Of a stretch of 64,000 nucleotides of DNA, positions 44,680 to 54,561 are shown piece by piece. The DNA is from JACMQX01 sp040385105 (GTDB lineage: Bacteria > Pseudomonadota > Gammaproteobacteria > Burkholderiales > Burkholderiaceae_C). The notes beneath the pieces were generated by a model, which was not told the DNA's origin, did not search any database, and saw only the letters and a list, made by a program, of their open reading frames with translations. Where the stretch lies: positions 1 to 64,000 of the forward strand of contig JAZKHY010000061.1 in NCBI GenBank assembly GCA_040385105.1, in the 5' to 3' direction. Every line of letters begins with the position of its first letter. Within the stretch, counting starts at the first letter, position 1. The position numbers and the translations under genes are program-made.

Positions 44680-46080
44680 ATGACCCAGACCGATCTCTCC
44701 GTTGCCACGCTCACCGAATCGCTGTCCGCCTTTGCGCGGGGCCTGCGTTTTGAGGACCTGCCGGCCGATGCGGTGGCCCGCGCCCGCACCGCCATCATTG
44801 ACTGCATCGGCTGCATGCTGGCCGGCGCCTCCACCGACCCGGGGCGCATCGCGTCGGCCTGGGCGCAGGACGAAGGCGGCGCGCCGCGCGCCACGGCGGT
44901 GGGCTTTGGCTACCGCACTGCGCCGTCGCTGGCCGCGCTGGTCAACGGCACCACCGGCCATGCGCTGGACTATGACGACGTCAGCCCGCCGATGATCGGC
45001 CACCCGAGCGTGCCGCTGGTGCCGGCCATTCTGGCGGCGGCCGAGTCCGCCGGCTCGAGCGGCGCCGACATCCTCGTGGCCTATGTGGTGGGCCTCGATG
45101 TGGAAGCGCGGCTGGGCCGCCTGATGAACCCCGACCACTATGCCTACGGCTGGCACGCAACCTCCACCTACGGTGCGCTCGCCGCCGCCGCAGCGGCCGG
45201 CCGCCTGCTCGGGCTTGACGATGCGCAGATGCGCCATGCGCTGGGCATTGCCGCATCGGGCGCGGGCGGCCTGCGCAAGAATTTCGGCTCCATGACCAAG
45301 GCGCTGCATGCCGGCCAGGCGGCCCAGCGCGGCCTGTCGGCCGCCTTGCTGGCAGCCAAGGGCTTCGATGCAGACCCGGACATCCTGGACGGCCAGCATG
45401 GCTTCCTGGACACGCTGCGCGGCCAGGCCGCAAAGCCCTGGGATGCATCGATGATCCGCTTTGCAGTGGACCAGCCGCTGGAGATCACCGAGAGCGGTGT
45501 GGGCATCAAGCAGTACGCCTGCTGCGGCTGCTCGCACACCGCCATCGACGTGCTCACCGACCTGATGCGCGATGAAGGCTTTACCGGCAAGGACATCGAG
45601 CGCATCGACTGCGGCGTCAATGTGCTGGTGCCGGGCGTGCTGATCCACAAGTACGCCCAGACGGGCTTCCAGGGCAAGTTCAGCATGGCCTACAGCGTGG
45701 CGGTGGCGGCACTGGACGGCGCCGCAGGCCCGCGCCAGTTTGAGGACGAACGCGCGGCGCAGGCCGATGTGCAGGCCATGCAGCAGAGGGTGTTCATGAC
45801 GGTGGACCCGGACATCCCGGTGTCGCACGGCGTGTTCCCCACGCGGCTCAAAGTCACGCTCAAGGGTGGCAGGACGCTGGCCGGCGCTTCGTACAAGGCG
45901 CGCGGCATGCACCCGGACCTGCCGCTTTCGGATGCGCAGGTCGATGCCAAGTTCCAGGCCTGCGCGTCCTATGCGCTGGCGCCGGATGCGGCAGGCCAGG
46001 CACTGGCGCTGCTGCGGCGGCTGGAGACGCTGGACGGTGTGGCGCAGCTGATGCCGCTGCTGGCCGGGCCCGGCCGCTGA
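44680..46080 (+). CDS. MmgE/PrpD-family protein
   Basis: 466 residues with TAIIDCIGCMLAG, TGHALDYDD, GYGLDVEARLG-like GLDVEARLGRLM and KQYACCGCSHTAIDVLTDL, all typical of the MmgE/PrpD family that includes 2-methylcitrate dehydratase. Here it is isolated from other prp genes and close to a Bug and IclR gene, so it is more likely a dehydratase or isomerase acting on another hydroxy-acid. ATG 44680 lacks an obvious ribosome site. Confidence 0.85.
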   Translation: MTQTDLSVATLTESLSAFARGLRFEDLPADAVARARTAIIDCIGCMLAGASTDPGRIASAWAQDEGGAPRATAVGFGYRTAPSLAALVNGTTGHALDYDDVSPPMIGHPSVPLVPAILAAAESAGSSGADILVAYVVGLDVEARLGRLMNPDHYAYGWHATSTYGALAAAAAAGRLLGLDDAQMRHALGIAASGAGGLRKNFGSMTKALHAGQAAQRGLSAALLAAKGFDADPDILDGQHGFLDTLRGQAAKPWDASMIRFAVDQPLEITESGVGIKQYACCGCSHTAIDVLTDLMRDEGFTGKDIERIDCGVNVLVPGVLIHKYAQTGFQGKFSMAYSVAVAALDGAAGPRQFEDERAAQADVQAMQQRVFMTVDPDIPVSHGVFPTRLKVTLKGGRTLAGASYKARGMHPDLPLSDAQVDAKFQACASYALAPDAAGQALALLRRLETLDGVAQLMPLLAGPGR

Positions 46081-46088
46081 ACGGGCGC

Positions 46089-47288
46089 CTAGCTGCGGGC
46101 GGGCAGGGCGGCGGCCCGCCCCAGCGTCACCCGCGCAAGCACGAAGGCCACCACCGCGCAGGCCGCAATGCCGGCGAGCATCGGCCGGGCGCTGCCGTCT
46201 GCAAAGACGCCGGTCACGCCCATGGCCACCGCACCTGTCACGAACTGCAGCGTGCCCATGAGTGCAGACGCGGTGCCGGCGATGCTGCCGTGCTCCTCCA
46301 GCGCGAGCACCGCCGTGGTGGGCACCACGATGCCGAGGAAGCCATAGCCCACAAACAGCAGGCCGATCATGACGGCGAGCTGGTCCACACCGGCCAGGTT
46401 AAGCGCGAACAGCAGTGCCATCACGGCGGCGTTGCCCGCGACTGCCACCTTCACGATCGGCACCAGGCCAAAACGGCTGCCCAGCCTGCCGGTGAACTGC
46501 GACACGCCGATGAAGGCTGCCGCATTCGCCGCGAAGGCAATGCTGTATTGCCGGGGCGTGAGGCCGTAGTGGTCGATCAGCACGAAGGATGAATTGGCCA
46601 GGTAGGCAAAGAAGCTCGCCATGCCGAAAGCCCCGATGAACACCAGGCCCAGGTAGTGCCTGTCGCGCAGCAGCAGGCCGTAGGCGCCGAGCGCGCTGCC
46701 GATGCTGCTGCCCACGCGCTGTTCGGGCGGCCGCGTTTCAGGCAGGCTGGTGGCCAGCAGCACCAGGCCCAGGCCTGCGGCCACCGTCACGGCCCAGAAC
46801 ACGCTGCGCCAGCCGAAGGCCTCGATCAGGATGCTTCCCGCAAGCGGCGCGAGGATGGGCGAGACGCTGAACACCAGCATCAGCAGCGACATCAGCTTCG
46901 CGGCATCAACGCCGGTGTGCATGTCGCGTACCACGGCGCGCGGGACGACCATGCCGGCGCAGGCGCCCAGGCCCTGGATGAAGCGCAGCACCACCAGGGT
47001 GTGGATGTCCGGCGCCAGCGCGCAGCCGACGCTGCCCGCGCCAAACAGCACGAGGCCGAAGTACAGCGGCGGCTTGCGGCCCACCATGTCGGACACCGGG
47101 CCGTAAATGATCTGCCCCACGCCCAGCGAAATGAAGAAAGCCATCAGGCTGGCCTGCACTGCCGTCATCGATGCGCCAAGACTCTGCCCGATGGACGGCA
47201 GCGCCGGCAGGTACATGTCGATGGCGAAAGGGCCGATGGCCGAGAGCAGACCGAGCACGAGCGCGGTCCGGAAGAAATGCGATTTCAA
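46089..47288 (-). CDS. Bcr/CflA-family drug-resistance MFS transporter
   Basis: 399 residues with 12 hydrophobic helices and signatures of the Bcr/CflA family: IGPFAIDMYLPALPSIG, YGPVSDMVGRKPPLYFGL, and FIQGLGACAGMVVPRAVVRDM. The family exports bicyclomycin, chloramphenicol or similar compounds. No ATG is available before the first helix, so TTG 47288 is chosen. It is convergent with MmgE/PrpD, 8 bases apart. Confidence 0.85.
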   Translation of the reverse strand: MKSHFFRTALVLGLLSAIGPFAIDMYLPALPSIGQSLGASMTAVQASLMAFFISLGVGQIIYGPVSDMVGRKPPLYFGLVLFGAGSVGCALAPDIHTLVVLRFIQGLGACAGMVVPRAVVRDMHTGVDAAKLMSLLMLVFSVSPILAPLAGSILIEAFGWRSVFWAVTVAAGLGLVLLATSLPETRPPEQRVGSSIGSALGAYGLLLRDRHYLGLVFIGAFGMASFFAYLANSSFVLIDHYGLTPRQYSIAFAANAAAFIGVSQFTGRLGSRFGLVPIVKVAVAGNAAVMALLFALNLAGVDQLAVMIGLLFVGYGFLGIVVPTTAVLALEEHGSIAGTASALMGTLQFVTGAVAMGVTGVFADGSARPMLAGIAACAVVAFVLARVTLGRAAALPARS

Positions 47289-47350
47289 GAAAGCCCCGGG
47301 TAAACCCTGACTTTAACGCAGCAGCGCCAATAGTGCTGCCGGCACGGCAC

Positions 47351-47638
47351 TCATGCCGCGAAAGATGGCTGACGGGACTGTTGCTGGTGTGGCCGGCCAA
47401 AGTCGATGCGGGCCGGCATTGCCAGGTCGTAATCCCTGGCAACTTCCTCGATCACGGACGAGAACACGCCAAGGCAGTCCCACGGGCCTTCCCATGCAAG
47501 GGCTGCTGCAAGCATTGGTGTCGAGCCGGGCTGAGGGTCGGGAAAGTGCATGCCTTCCAGATACATCGGGTGCTGGCGCAACCGCTCGTTGAGCTCGGCC
47601 ATGTAATCTTCAAGAGAAAGTGAAGGGTTGTCATGCAT
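47351..47638 (-). CDS. Small hypothetical protein
   Basis: 95 residues, LEDYMAELNERLRQHPMYLEGMHF followed by WEGPWDCLGVFSSVIEEVARDYD, acidic with no signal or membrane segment. ATG 47638 is chosen since the upstream frame is low-complexity and non-protein-like. It is divergent from the glycine-zipper gene. No domain is recognised; moderately sure it is a real gene. Confidence 0.6.
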   Translation of the reverse strand: MHDNPSLSLEDYMAELNERLRQHPMYLEGMHFPDPQPGSTPMLAAALAWEGPWDCLGVFSSVIEEVARDYDLAMPARIDFGRPHQQQSRQPSFAA

Positions 47639-47703
47639 GAACGCATGTTGGCCTTGTTGCAGGCCTTTGTGGCTAGGAGGATGGCGGCGTTGCGTGTCGG
47701 CTT

Positions 47704-47712
47704 TTGTCCTAC
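47704..47712 (+). promoter_or_regulatory. TTGTCCTAC motif, site 2
   Basis: TTGTCCTAC inside the 15-base GCTTTTGTCCTACGC, 113 bases upstream of the glycine-zipper protein gene. The 15-mer is identical to site 3 (59433). Confidence 0.5.
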
Positions 47713-47825
47713 GCCAGGCCTTGCTTTTGTAAGACCAATCCTGCTTACGGATGTCACATCTCCGTACATGCGGCGCGCCGGGTTGGGCGAACAATGGAGC
47801 ACCTAACAAGGAAGGAGTACCCATC

Positions 47826-48494
47826 ATGGATACCAGCAACCAGCACCCCATGGCCCAGCCGGGCCTTCAGCCCTCTTTCGGCGACAAGCTTCGCCACAGC
47901 AAGGCATTGATCCCGACGCTCGCCGTCATGGCGGTCGCGGTGGCGGCCCTCGCCACAACGCTTGTCGTGACCACCTCGAACGCCCGGGACGGCCAGAACG
48001 ACCTGCCGGAGATGACCAGCGTCGTCCCCGCACCGGCACCTGTGACCGCTCCCGCCAGGGCGCCTGTTGTGGCGCGCGCCCCGGTGACTGCACCGGCTCC
48101 CGCCGTTGTGGCGCCGCGCCCGCCGGTGCAGGTGGCCCAGGTCTGCCAGAACTGCGGCGTGGTTGAATCGTCTGTCGCGGTCCAGCGCCAGGGCCAGGTC
48201 AACGGCATCGGCAACACCGAGATCGGCCTTGGCACGGTTGCAGGCGGCGTGATCGGCGGCCTGCTGGGCAACCAGGTCGGTGGCGGCAGTGGCAAGACTG
48301 CAGCCACGGTGCTGGGCGCCGCAGGCGGCGCCTATGCCGGCAACCGCGTCGAGAAGAACATGAAGAAGGTCACCGTCTACCAGATGCGCGTGCGCATGAA
48401 TGACGGCAGCTACCGCACCATCGAGCAGAGCAACCCGGTCGCCAGCGGTTCCCGCGTGGTGGTCGAAGGCAATTCGCTGCGCGTGACGGGCTGA
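47826..48494 (+). CDS. Glycine-zipper 2TM-domain protein
   Basis: 222 residues: short N-terminal part, a membrane helix near 27-50 (ALIPTLAVMAVAVAALATTLVV), a Pro/Ala-rich linker (about 65-98), then a glycine-zipper block (GLGTVAGGVIGGLLGNQVGGG) and a short basic tail. Such proteins occur in the inner or outer membrane as stress-related proteins. ATG 47826 follows GGAAGGAGTACCC. A strong terminator follows the gene at 48549-48583. Confidence 0.85.
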   Translation: MDTSNQHPMAQPGLQPSFGDKLRHSKALIPTLAVMAVAVAALATTLVVTTSNARDGQNDLPEMTSVVPAPAPVTAPARAPVVARAPVTAPAPAVVAPRPPVQVAQVCQNCGVVESSVAVQRQGQVNGIGNTEIGLGTVAGGVIGGLLGNQVGGGSGKTAATVLGAAGGAYAGNRVEKNMKKVTVYQMRVRMNDGSYRTIEQSNPVASGSRVVVEGNSLRVTG

Positions 48495-48514
48495 TCTCCC
48501 AGGCCAAGTAGCGC

Positions 48515-48537
48515 GGCGGGGCATTCTCTGCCCCGCC
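48515..48537 (+). terminator. Hairpin downstream of glycine-zipper gene
   Basis: GGCGGGGCA-N5-TGCCCCGCC, a perfect 9-base stem 21 bases after the stop codon and without a T tract. It may help termination with the stronger hairpin that follows. Confidence 0.45.
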
Positions 48538-48548
48538 ACGCGCCTCCG

Positions 48549-48583
48549 GCGCGCCATGGCCTGGGCCATGAGCGCGCTTTTTT
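48549..48583 (+). terminator. Rho-independent terminator
   Basis: A stem of about 12 base pairs with one bulged A (arms GCGCGCCATGGCC and GGCCATGAGCGCGC) followed at once by TTTTTT. It ends the glycine-zipper transcript and reaches the convergent gene at 48590. Confidence 0.85.
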
Positions 48584-48589
48584 GCGCGC

Positions 48590-49675
48590 TCAACGGGTTG
48601 CGTTGTTGATATGCGCGAGAAGCTCGGAGAGCCTGGCCTTCTTGGACACGGCCGGCCGGCCGCTCACCATGCCTTGCAGCTCGTGCATTTCCTGCGGGGT
48701 TGCCAGCGCCGTGAGGTAGATGAGCGGGATGGCCGCAGTGCGCGGGTCTGCCGCCAGCGCCGCCGCGACTTCGCCTCCGCTCATGCCGGGCATGTCGATG
48801 TCGCAGAGGATCACGTCCGGCCTTTCCGTGCGGGCCATCGACAGGGCATTGGCAGGCTGCGTTGTACCGGCAATCTCGTAGTGCTTGCCCAGCTTGACCG
48901 TGAGGTAGGTGACCACGGCCTTGTCATCATCCACCAGCAGCAGCTTCATTCGCGGCGGCGTGCTGGCCACCTCCGGGCGGGGTGCAGGGGGCAGGGCTGC
49001 TGGTACAGCGGTGGGCGCCGGGCCCGCCTTTTCAGGAGCGCGTTCAGCCAATGCCTTCCTGGCGGCGGCCTCGCTGGCTTGCGCTTGAAGCACCGCCGGC
49101 ATGTTGGCCTTGAGCAGTGCCTCCACGTCGGCGTACAGCAGCAGGAGCGCATCGCACAGGGCATCGCCCATCGGGCCCAGCCAGAGCGCCTGCACCGGTG
49201 GCGGGACCTGCGTGCTGCCTGTGGCGGCCCGTAGCGCACCCAGAAAAACTTCAGGGCGCAGCGGGTTGCCTCCGGGCCGCGCGGCATCCAGGCCGCGCAC
49301 GGCGGCGAGCAGCGTGTCCAGCTCGGCCAGCGCCGCGGCCAGGCGCTGCGCCACGGCCTTGCGCAGGCGCGCGGCCTCCAGGCTTTCGCGCAACTGGCTG
49401 TCGTCCATCAGGGTGAGTGAGTCGGGGTCGCTGCCGGCCATGGCCGCAGACGGCCCTTGGGCAAATGCGTCGGCCAGGAGCCGGGGCAGGGCAGTGCGCA
49501 GCGCGGGCTCGTGCCTGTCCAGCAGCAGCAGGGCGTCGGCCACGGCGGGGGAGCGCCCGTCGTCGCGGCGCGCCAGCATGCGCCTGGCGTGGCCGGCGAG
49601 CGCCGCCATCATGTGCGCGCCGGACGCCGCTGCCAGCGCCAGGCATTCGTCATAGATCGGGTGAGGCCGGGCCAT
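48590..49675 (-). CDS. DUF1631-like domain fused to a receiver domain
   Basis: 361 residues. Residues 1-190 resemble the N-terminal part of DUF1631 proteins (LLLLDRHEPALRTALPRLLADAFA, LTLMDDSQLRESL, GNPLRPEVFLGALRAA); a Pro/Ala linker (about 205-235) leads to a C-terminal CheY-like receiver with acidic pocket LVDDDKA and Asp292 in ILCDIDMPG. The receiver is a close paralogue of the one at 3416-3793. No kinase adjoins it. ATG 49675 begins the conserved part. The output role is not known. Confidence 0.75.
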   Translation of the reverse strand: MARPHPIYDECLALAAASGAHMMAALAGHARRMLARRDDGRSPAVADALLLLDRHEPALRTALPRLLADAFAQGPSAAMAGSDPDSLTLMDDSQLRESLEAARLRKAVAQRLAAALAELDTLLAAVRGLDAARPGGNPLRPEVFLGALRAATGSTQVPPPVQALWLGPMGDALCDALLLLYADVEALLKANMPAVLQAQASEAAARKALAERAPEKAGPAPTAVPAALPPAPRPEVASTPPRMKLLLVDDDKAVVTYLTVKLGKHYEIAGTTQPANALSMARTERPDVILCDIDMPGMSGGEVAAALAADPRTAAIPLIYLTALATPQEMHELQGMVSGRPAVSKKARLSELLAHINNATR

Positions 49676-49757
49676 GCCCGGTTTATAGCGCAATCCCGTT
49701 CAGCGCAATCCTGTGCGGAAACGCCCGTTGCGCCCGCGGCGCGCTGCCCTCGCTGTC

Positions 49758-50795
<1,038 letters not shown>

Positions 50796-50988
50796 GGTGT
50801 CTCCTGGATGTCACGGGTTCGATGTGGGTGGATGGTATCCACTCCCGGCAGGGCCCGGGGTAGCGCAGGCGACACGGCGTGCCGGTGTGTTAACTCGCGT
50901 ACCGAAACCCCCGGGCCCGGGCCGGTAAGCTGGGTTCCTGTATGTGTCAGCAGTCCGCATCCGCCCTTTGCCTTGCCTGAGCAATATT

Positions 50989-51000
50989 CACAGCCCTGTG
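50989..51000. promoter_or_regulatory. Palindrome upstream of ergothioneine genes
   Basis: CACAGCCCTGTG, a perfect 12-base palindrome 52 bases upstream of egtB, next to TGTAATGAT. It may be a promoter or operator. Confidence 0.3.
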
Positions 51001-51051
51001 CTGTAATGATTTTGCACGTTTCCCGACCAACCCTGATCAACGACACACCAC

Positions 51052-52314
51052 GTGGCTGCCCCCCTTTCATTACCCGACATGCCCGCTGCCCGCAGCGGCC
51101 TCGCCCGGCGCTATGCGCAGGTGCGGGCGCACAGCCTGGCGCTGGCCGCGCCGCTGTCGGCCGAAGACCAGTGCATCCAGTCCATGCCCGATGCCAGCCC
51201 CACCAAGTGGCACCTGGCACACACCAGCTGGTTCTTCGAGGCGGTGGTGCTGCGCGCGCATGCGGCCGGCTACCAGCCGTTTGACGAACGCTACTTCTAC
51301 CTCTTCAACTCCTATTACGAATCGCTCGGCCCGCGCCATCCGCGGCCGCAGCGCGGGTTGCTGAGCCGGCCGTCGGTGGACGAGGTGCGTGCCTACCGCA
51401 CCCATGTAGATGCCGCGATGCAGCACTTCATGGAGCAGGGGCCGGATGAAGCCTGGGCGCTGGCCGTGCCGCTCATCACGCTGGGCCTGAACCATGAGCA
51501 GCAGCACCAGGAGCTGCTGCTGACCGACATCCTGCATGCCCTGTCGTGCAACCCCTTGCTGACCGCCTACCGCACCACCGAAGCACCCGCATTGCGGCTG
51601 GCCGCCGCCGCACCGCCGCAGCGCTGGATCGATATTCCGGGCGGCGTCGTCCAGGTGGGGCATGGCGGCGAGGGCGCCGCCGCCTTCGCATTCGACAACG
51701 AAACGCCGCGCCACAGCGTGCTGCTGGCGCCCTGCCAGGTGGCCGACAGGCTGGTCAACTGCGGTGACTTTGCCCAGTTCATCGCCGACGGCGGCTACCA
51801 GCGTGCGCAGTTCTGGCTGTCGGACGGCTGGGCGGCGGTGCAGGCCGGCCGGTGGGAAGCGCCTGCGTACTGGATCGCGCCCGGCGACCCGCGCGTGCCT
51901 TCCACCCACACGGCAGGCTGGCAGGTGTTCGGCCTTGACGGCGTGCGCCCGCTCGACCCGGCTGCGCCCGTCAGCCAGCTGAGCTTCTATGAGGCGGCCG
52001 CCTTTGCCGAATGGGCCGGCGCGCGGCTTCCCACCGAGTTTGAGTGGGAAGCGGCCTTTGGGGCGCCGGGCATCACCCAGATGACCGGCCATGTGTGGCA
52101 ATGGACGCGCTCGTCGTATGACCCTTACCCGGGTTTCCGGCCGGCGGCCGGTGCCGTCAGCGAATACAACGGCAAGTTCATGGTGGGCCAGCTGGTGCTG
52201 CGCGGCAGCAGCCTGGCCACGCCCGAAGGCCATGCGCGGCCGACCTACCGCAATTTCTTCCCGCCGGCGGCACGCTGGCAGTTTTCGGGCCTCAGGCTTG
52301 CGAGGGACTTATGA
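51052..52314 (+). CDS. egtB: EgtB, ergothioneine biosynthesis sulfoxide synthase
   Basis: 420 residues: DinB-like N-terminal domain with iron-ligand histidines in TKWHLAHTSW (His54/57) and GLNHEQQHQEL (His148, His152), then a C-terminal formylglycine-generating-enzyme-like domain (RLPTEFEWEAAF, GHVWQWTRSSYDPY). The enzyme joins a thiol donor to hercynine, forming the C-S bond of ergothioneine. Start: GTG 51052 or ATG 51079; neither has a clear ribosome site. It overlaps egtD by four bases (ATGA). Confidence 0.93.
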   Translation: MAAPLSLPDMPAARSGLARRYAQVRAHSLALAAPLSAEDQCIQSMPDASPTKWHLAHTSWFFEAVVLRAHAAGYQPFDERYFYLFNSYYESLGPRHPRPQRGLLSRPSVDEVRAYRTHVDAAMQHFMEQGPDEAWALAVPLITLGLNHEQQHQELLLTDILHALSCNPLLTAYRTTEAPALRLAAAAPPQRWIDIPGGVVQVGHGGEGAAAFAFDNETPRHSVLLAPCQVADRLVNCGDFAQFIADGGYQRAQFWLSDGWAAVQAGRWEAPAYWIAPGDPRVPSTHTAGWQVFGLDGVRPLDPAAPVSQLSFYEAAAFAEWAGARLPTEFEWEAAFGAPGITQMTGHVWQWTRSSYDPYPGFRPAAGAVSEYNGKFMVGQLVLRGSSLATPEGHARPTYRNFFPPAARWQFSGLRLARDL

Positions 52315-53303
52315 CACCCGTTGTTTCACTGAGGGTCGTGCGCAACGACCCCGCCGACGATGCCCATGGCGAATTTGCGCGCGACATGCTGCAGGCGCTG
52401 GGGCAGCACCCGCGCCAGATATCGCCCAAGTACTTCTACGATGCGCAGGGCTCGGCCCTGTTCGACCGGATCTGCGAGCTGCCGGAGTACTACCCCACGC
52501 GCACCGAAATCGGCATCCTGCAGGACAACGCCGCCGCCATTGCGCAGCAGATGGGGCCGGGCGCCGAGATCGTCGAGTTTGGCGCCGGCTCGCTGCGCAA
52601 GGTGCGCCTGCTGCTGGACGCGGCCGAGGCGCCCGCGCGCTATGTGCCGATCGACATTTCGGGCGAGCACATGACGCAGGCTGCGGCCACGCTCCAGCGC
52701 GACTACCCGGGCCTGCGGGTGACGCCGGTGGTGGCGGACTACACCCAGGCGCTCACGCTGCCGGCGGCACCGCAGCCGGCCGTGGCCGGCGCGGGCCGCC
52801 GCATCGGTTTTTTCCCGGGCTCCACCATCGGCAACTTCACGCCTGAGGAGGCGGTGCGTTTCCTGCGCATGGCCGCGCGGGTGCTGCGCGGCGGCGCCTT
52901 GCTGCTGGGCGCCGACCTGATCAAGGACCCGGCCGTGCTGCATGCCGCCTACAGCGACAGCCAGGGCGTGACAGCCGCCTTCAACCTGAACCTGCTGGCG
53001 CGCGCCAACCGCGAGCTGGAGGCCGACTTCGACCTCGCGCAGTTCGCCCACAGCGCCTTCTACAACGCGCCGCAGCGGCGCATCGAGATGCACCTGCTGA
53101 GCCTGAAGCGCCAGCGCGTGACAGTGCTGGGGCGGCACTTCGAGATCGAGGAGGGCGAGACCCTCCACACCGAGAATTCGCACAAGTTCACCATCGACAG
53201 CCTGCGCGCGCTGGCCCGCACGGCCGGCTTCACGCCCGGCCCGGTCTGGACCGATGCCGCCAGCCGCTTCAGCCTGCACTGGCTCGAAGCCCCCAAACCC
53301 TGA
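52311..53303 (+). CDS. egtD: EgtD, L-histidine N-alpha-methyltransferase
   Basis: 330 residues with the DUF2260/EgtD methyltransferase layout: SPKYFYDAQGSALFDRICELPEYYPTRTE, IVEFGAGSLRKVRLLLDA (SAM loop), VPIDISGEHM and GFFPGSTIGNF. It trimethylates histidine to hercynine, the substrate of EgtB. The pair lacks EgtA, EgtC and EgtE, which is usual in proteobacteria, where general glutathione/cysteine routes may supply the rest. Confidence 0.93.
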   Translation: MTPVVSLRVVRNDPADDAHGEFARDMLQALGQHPRQISPKYFYDAQGSALFDRICELPEYYPTRTEIGILQDNAAAIAQQMGPGAEIVEFGAGSLRKVRLLLDAAEAPARYVPIDISGEHMTQAAATLQRDYPGLRVTPVVADYTQALTLPAAPQPAVAGAGRRIGFFPGSTIGNFTPEEAVRFLRMAARVLRGGALLLGADLIKDPAVLHAAYSDSQGVTAAFNLNLLARANRELEADFDLAQFAHSAFYNAPQRRIEMHLLSLKRQRVTVLGRHFEIEEGETLHTENSHKFTIDSLRALARTAGFTPGPVWTDAASRFSLHWLEAPKP

Positions 53304-53329
53304 ACCGCAAGACAACCGGACCCACGCAC

Positions 53330-53611
53330 ATGAAAGCCATCTGGAACGACACCGTCATCGCCGAGAGCGACGACACCGTGGTGGTGGAAGGCAACCACTA
53401 CTTCCCGGCATCCGCGCTGAAGAAGGAGTTCACCACCTTCAGCAACCACAAGACCACCTGCGCCTGGAAGGGCCAGGCCAGCTACTACTCGCTGATCGTC
53501 AACGGCGAGATGAATACCGATGCGGTCTGGTACTACCTGGACCCTAAGCCGGAAGCGAGCATGGTGAAGGACCGGGTTGCGTTCTGGAAGGGCGTCAAGG
53601 TCACCGTGTAA
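53330..53611 (+). CDS. DUF427-family protein
   Basis: 93 residues with the DUF427 pattern: IWNDTVIAESDDTVVVEGNHYFP, TTCAWKGQASYYSL and DRVAFWKGVKV. The family adopts a small beta fold and has no assigned activity. It lies 26 bases after egtD on the same strand, so it may belong to the same transcript. Confidence 0.85.
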   Translation: MKAIWNDTVIAESDDTVVVEGNHYFPASALKKEFTTFSNHKTTCAWKGQASYYSLIVNGEMNTDAVWYYLDPKPEASMVKDRVAFWKGVKVTV

Positions 53612-53687
53612 GCGGCCTAGTGCCTTTGGCCTGAAGACGGCTGAAGGTCACAATCACTTCGGTTTCGATTTGACAATGTTGCCATGC

Positions 53688-54411
53688 ATGGTGACTCATC
53701 GTATTTGTTGATGAAAGCGGGGATCACAGCCTCACCTCCATTGATCCGGCCTATCCGGTCTTTGTTCTGTCGTTCTGCGTCTTTGAACGTGACTGCTATA
53801 TCAGCAAGCTGACGCCTGCCATGCGGGCGCTCAAGTTCAGGACGTTCGGGCATGACCTCCCCATCCTGCATGAATCCGACATTCGAAATCGCCGCGGTGC
53901 CTTTTCGAACCTGGGGAAGGAAGCCCGTGAAGGTTTCATGGCGTCGTTGACTGAACTGATCGATCAGTGCGACTTCACCTTGATTCCTGTTGTGGTCGAC
54001 AAGAGGACTTTCAGTGTCAGGGACCGGCACATGCAGCTAGCTCACCCTTACCATCTGGCCATGCAGTTCGGCCTTGAGCAACTGAACGAATTCCTCGCGT
54101 ACAAGGGAGTGCCGGCAGCGCAGAGAACCTTCATCATCTGCGAGGCCCGTGGCAAGAAAGAAGATGCAGAACTGGAGCTTGCATTCAGGCGCGTGTGCGA
54201 TGGCGACAACAGGTACGGTCAGATATTGCCATTCGACATCGTCATCGCGGACAAGAGAACGAATTGCGAGGGTCTGCAACTTGCTGATTTGACGGCACGC
54301 CCGGTCGGCCTGTCCGTTGTGAGGCCAGCTCAAAACAATCGCGCGTTTGGGGTGTTGAGCAACAAGGTCTTTCCGGGCCGACATCGTGCCATCACCGGGA
54401 AGGTGCGCTGA
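53688..54411 (+). pseudogene. DUF3800 gene with apparent 5' frameshift
   Basis: The frame ending at 54411 encodes a DUF3800 protein whose conserved start, VFVDESGDHS with the D-E-S-G motif, begins at 53701. Before 53821 this frame has no ATG, GTG or TTG. An ATG at 53688 (MVTH) lies one base out of frame; skipping one base near 53700 joins MVTH to VFVDESGD. The gene is therefore probably frameshifted, or the sequence has an error. Intact C-terminal ELELAFRR and GLQLADLTARP remain. Its codon and base use are more AT-rich than neighbours, suggesting transfer. Confidence 0.65.
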
Positions 54412-54437
54412 AGCCTCCTTCAGTGCAGAAAGCAGAA

Positions 54438-54463
54438 GGGCCCTCAAGGTGCCTTGAGAGCCC
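54438..54463 (+). terminator. Hairpin downstream of DUF3800 gene
   Basis: GGGCCCTCAAGG and CCTTGAGAGCCC form a stem of 11 of 12 pairs with a tiny loop, 27 bases after the stop. No T tract follows, so the efficiency is uncertain. Confidence 0.5.
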
Positions 54464-54561
54464 AGCGCCGGCCGCGTAGGCGCGACCCATTTGTTTGTAT
54501 TTTAATCCAGTTGGCGCGCTCTGCTAGGCTATGTGGTTTCCGCGCAGCTTCCAGACGCCAG

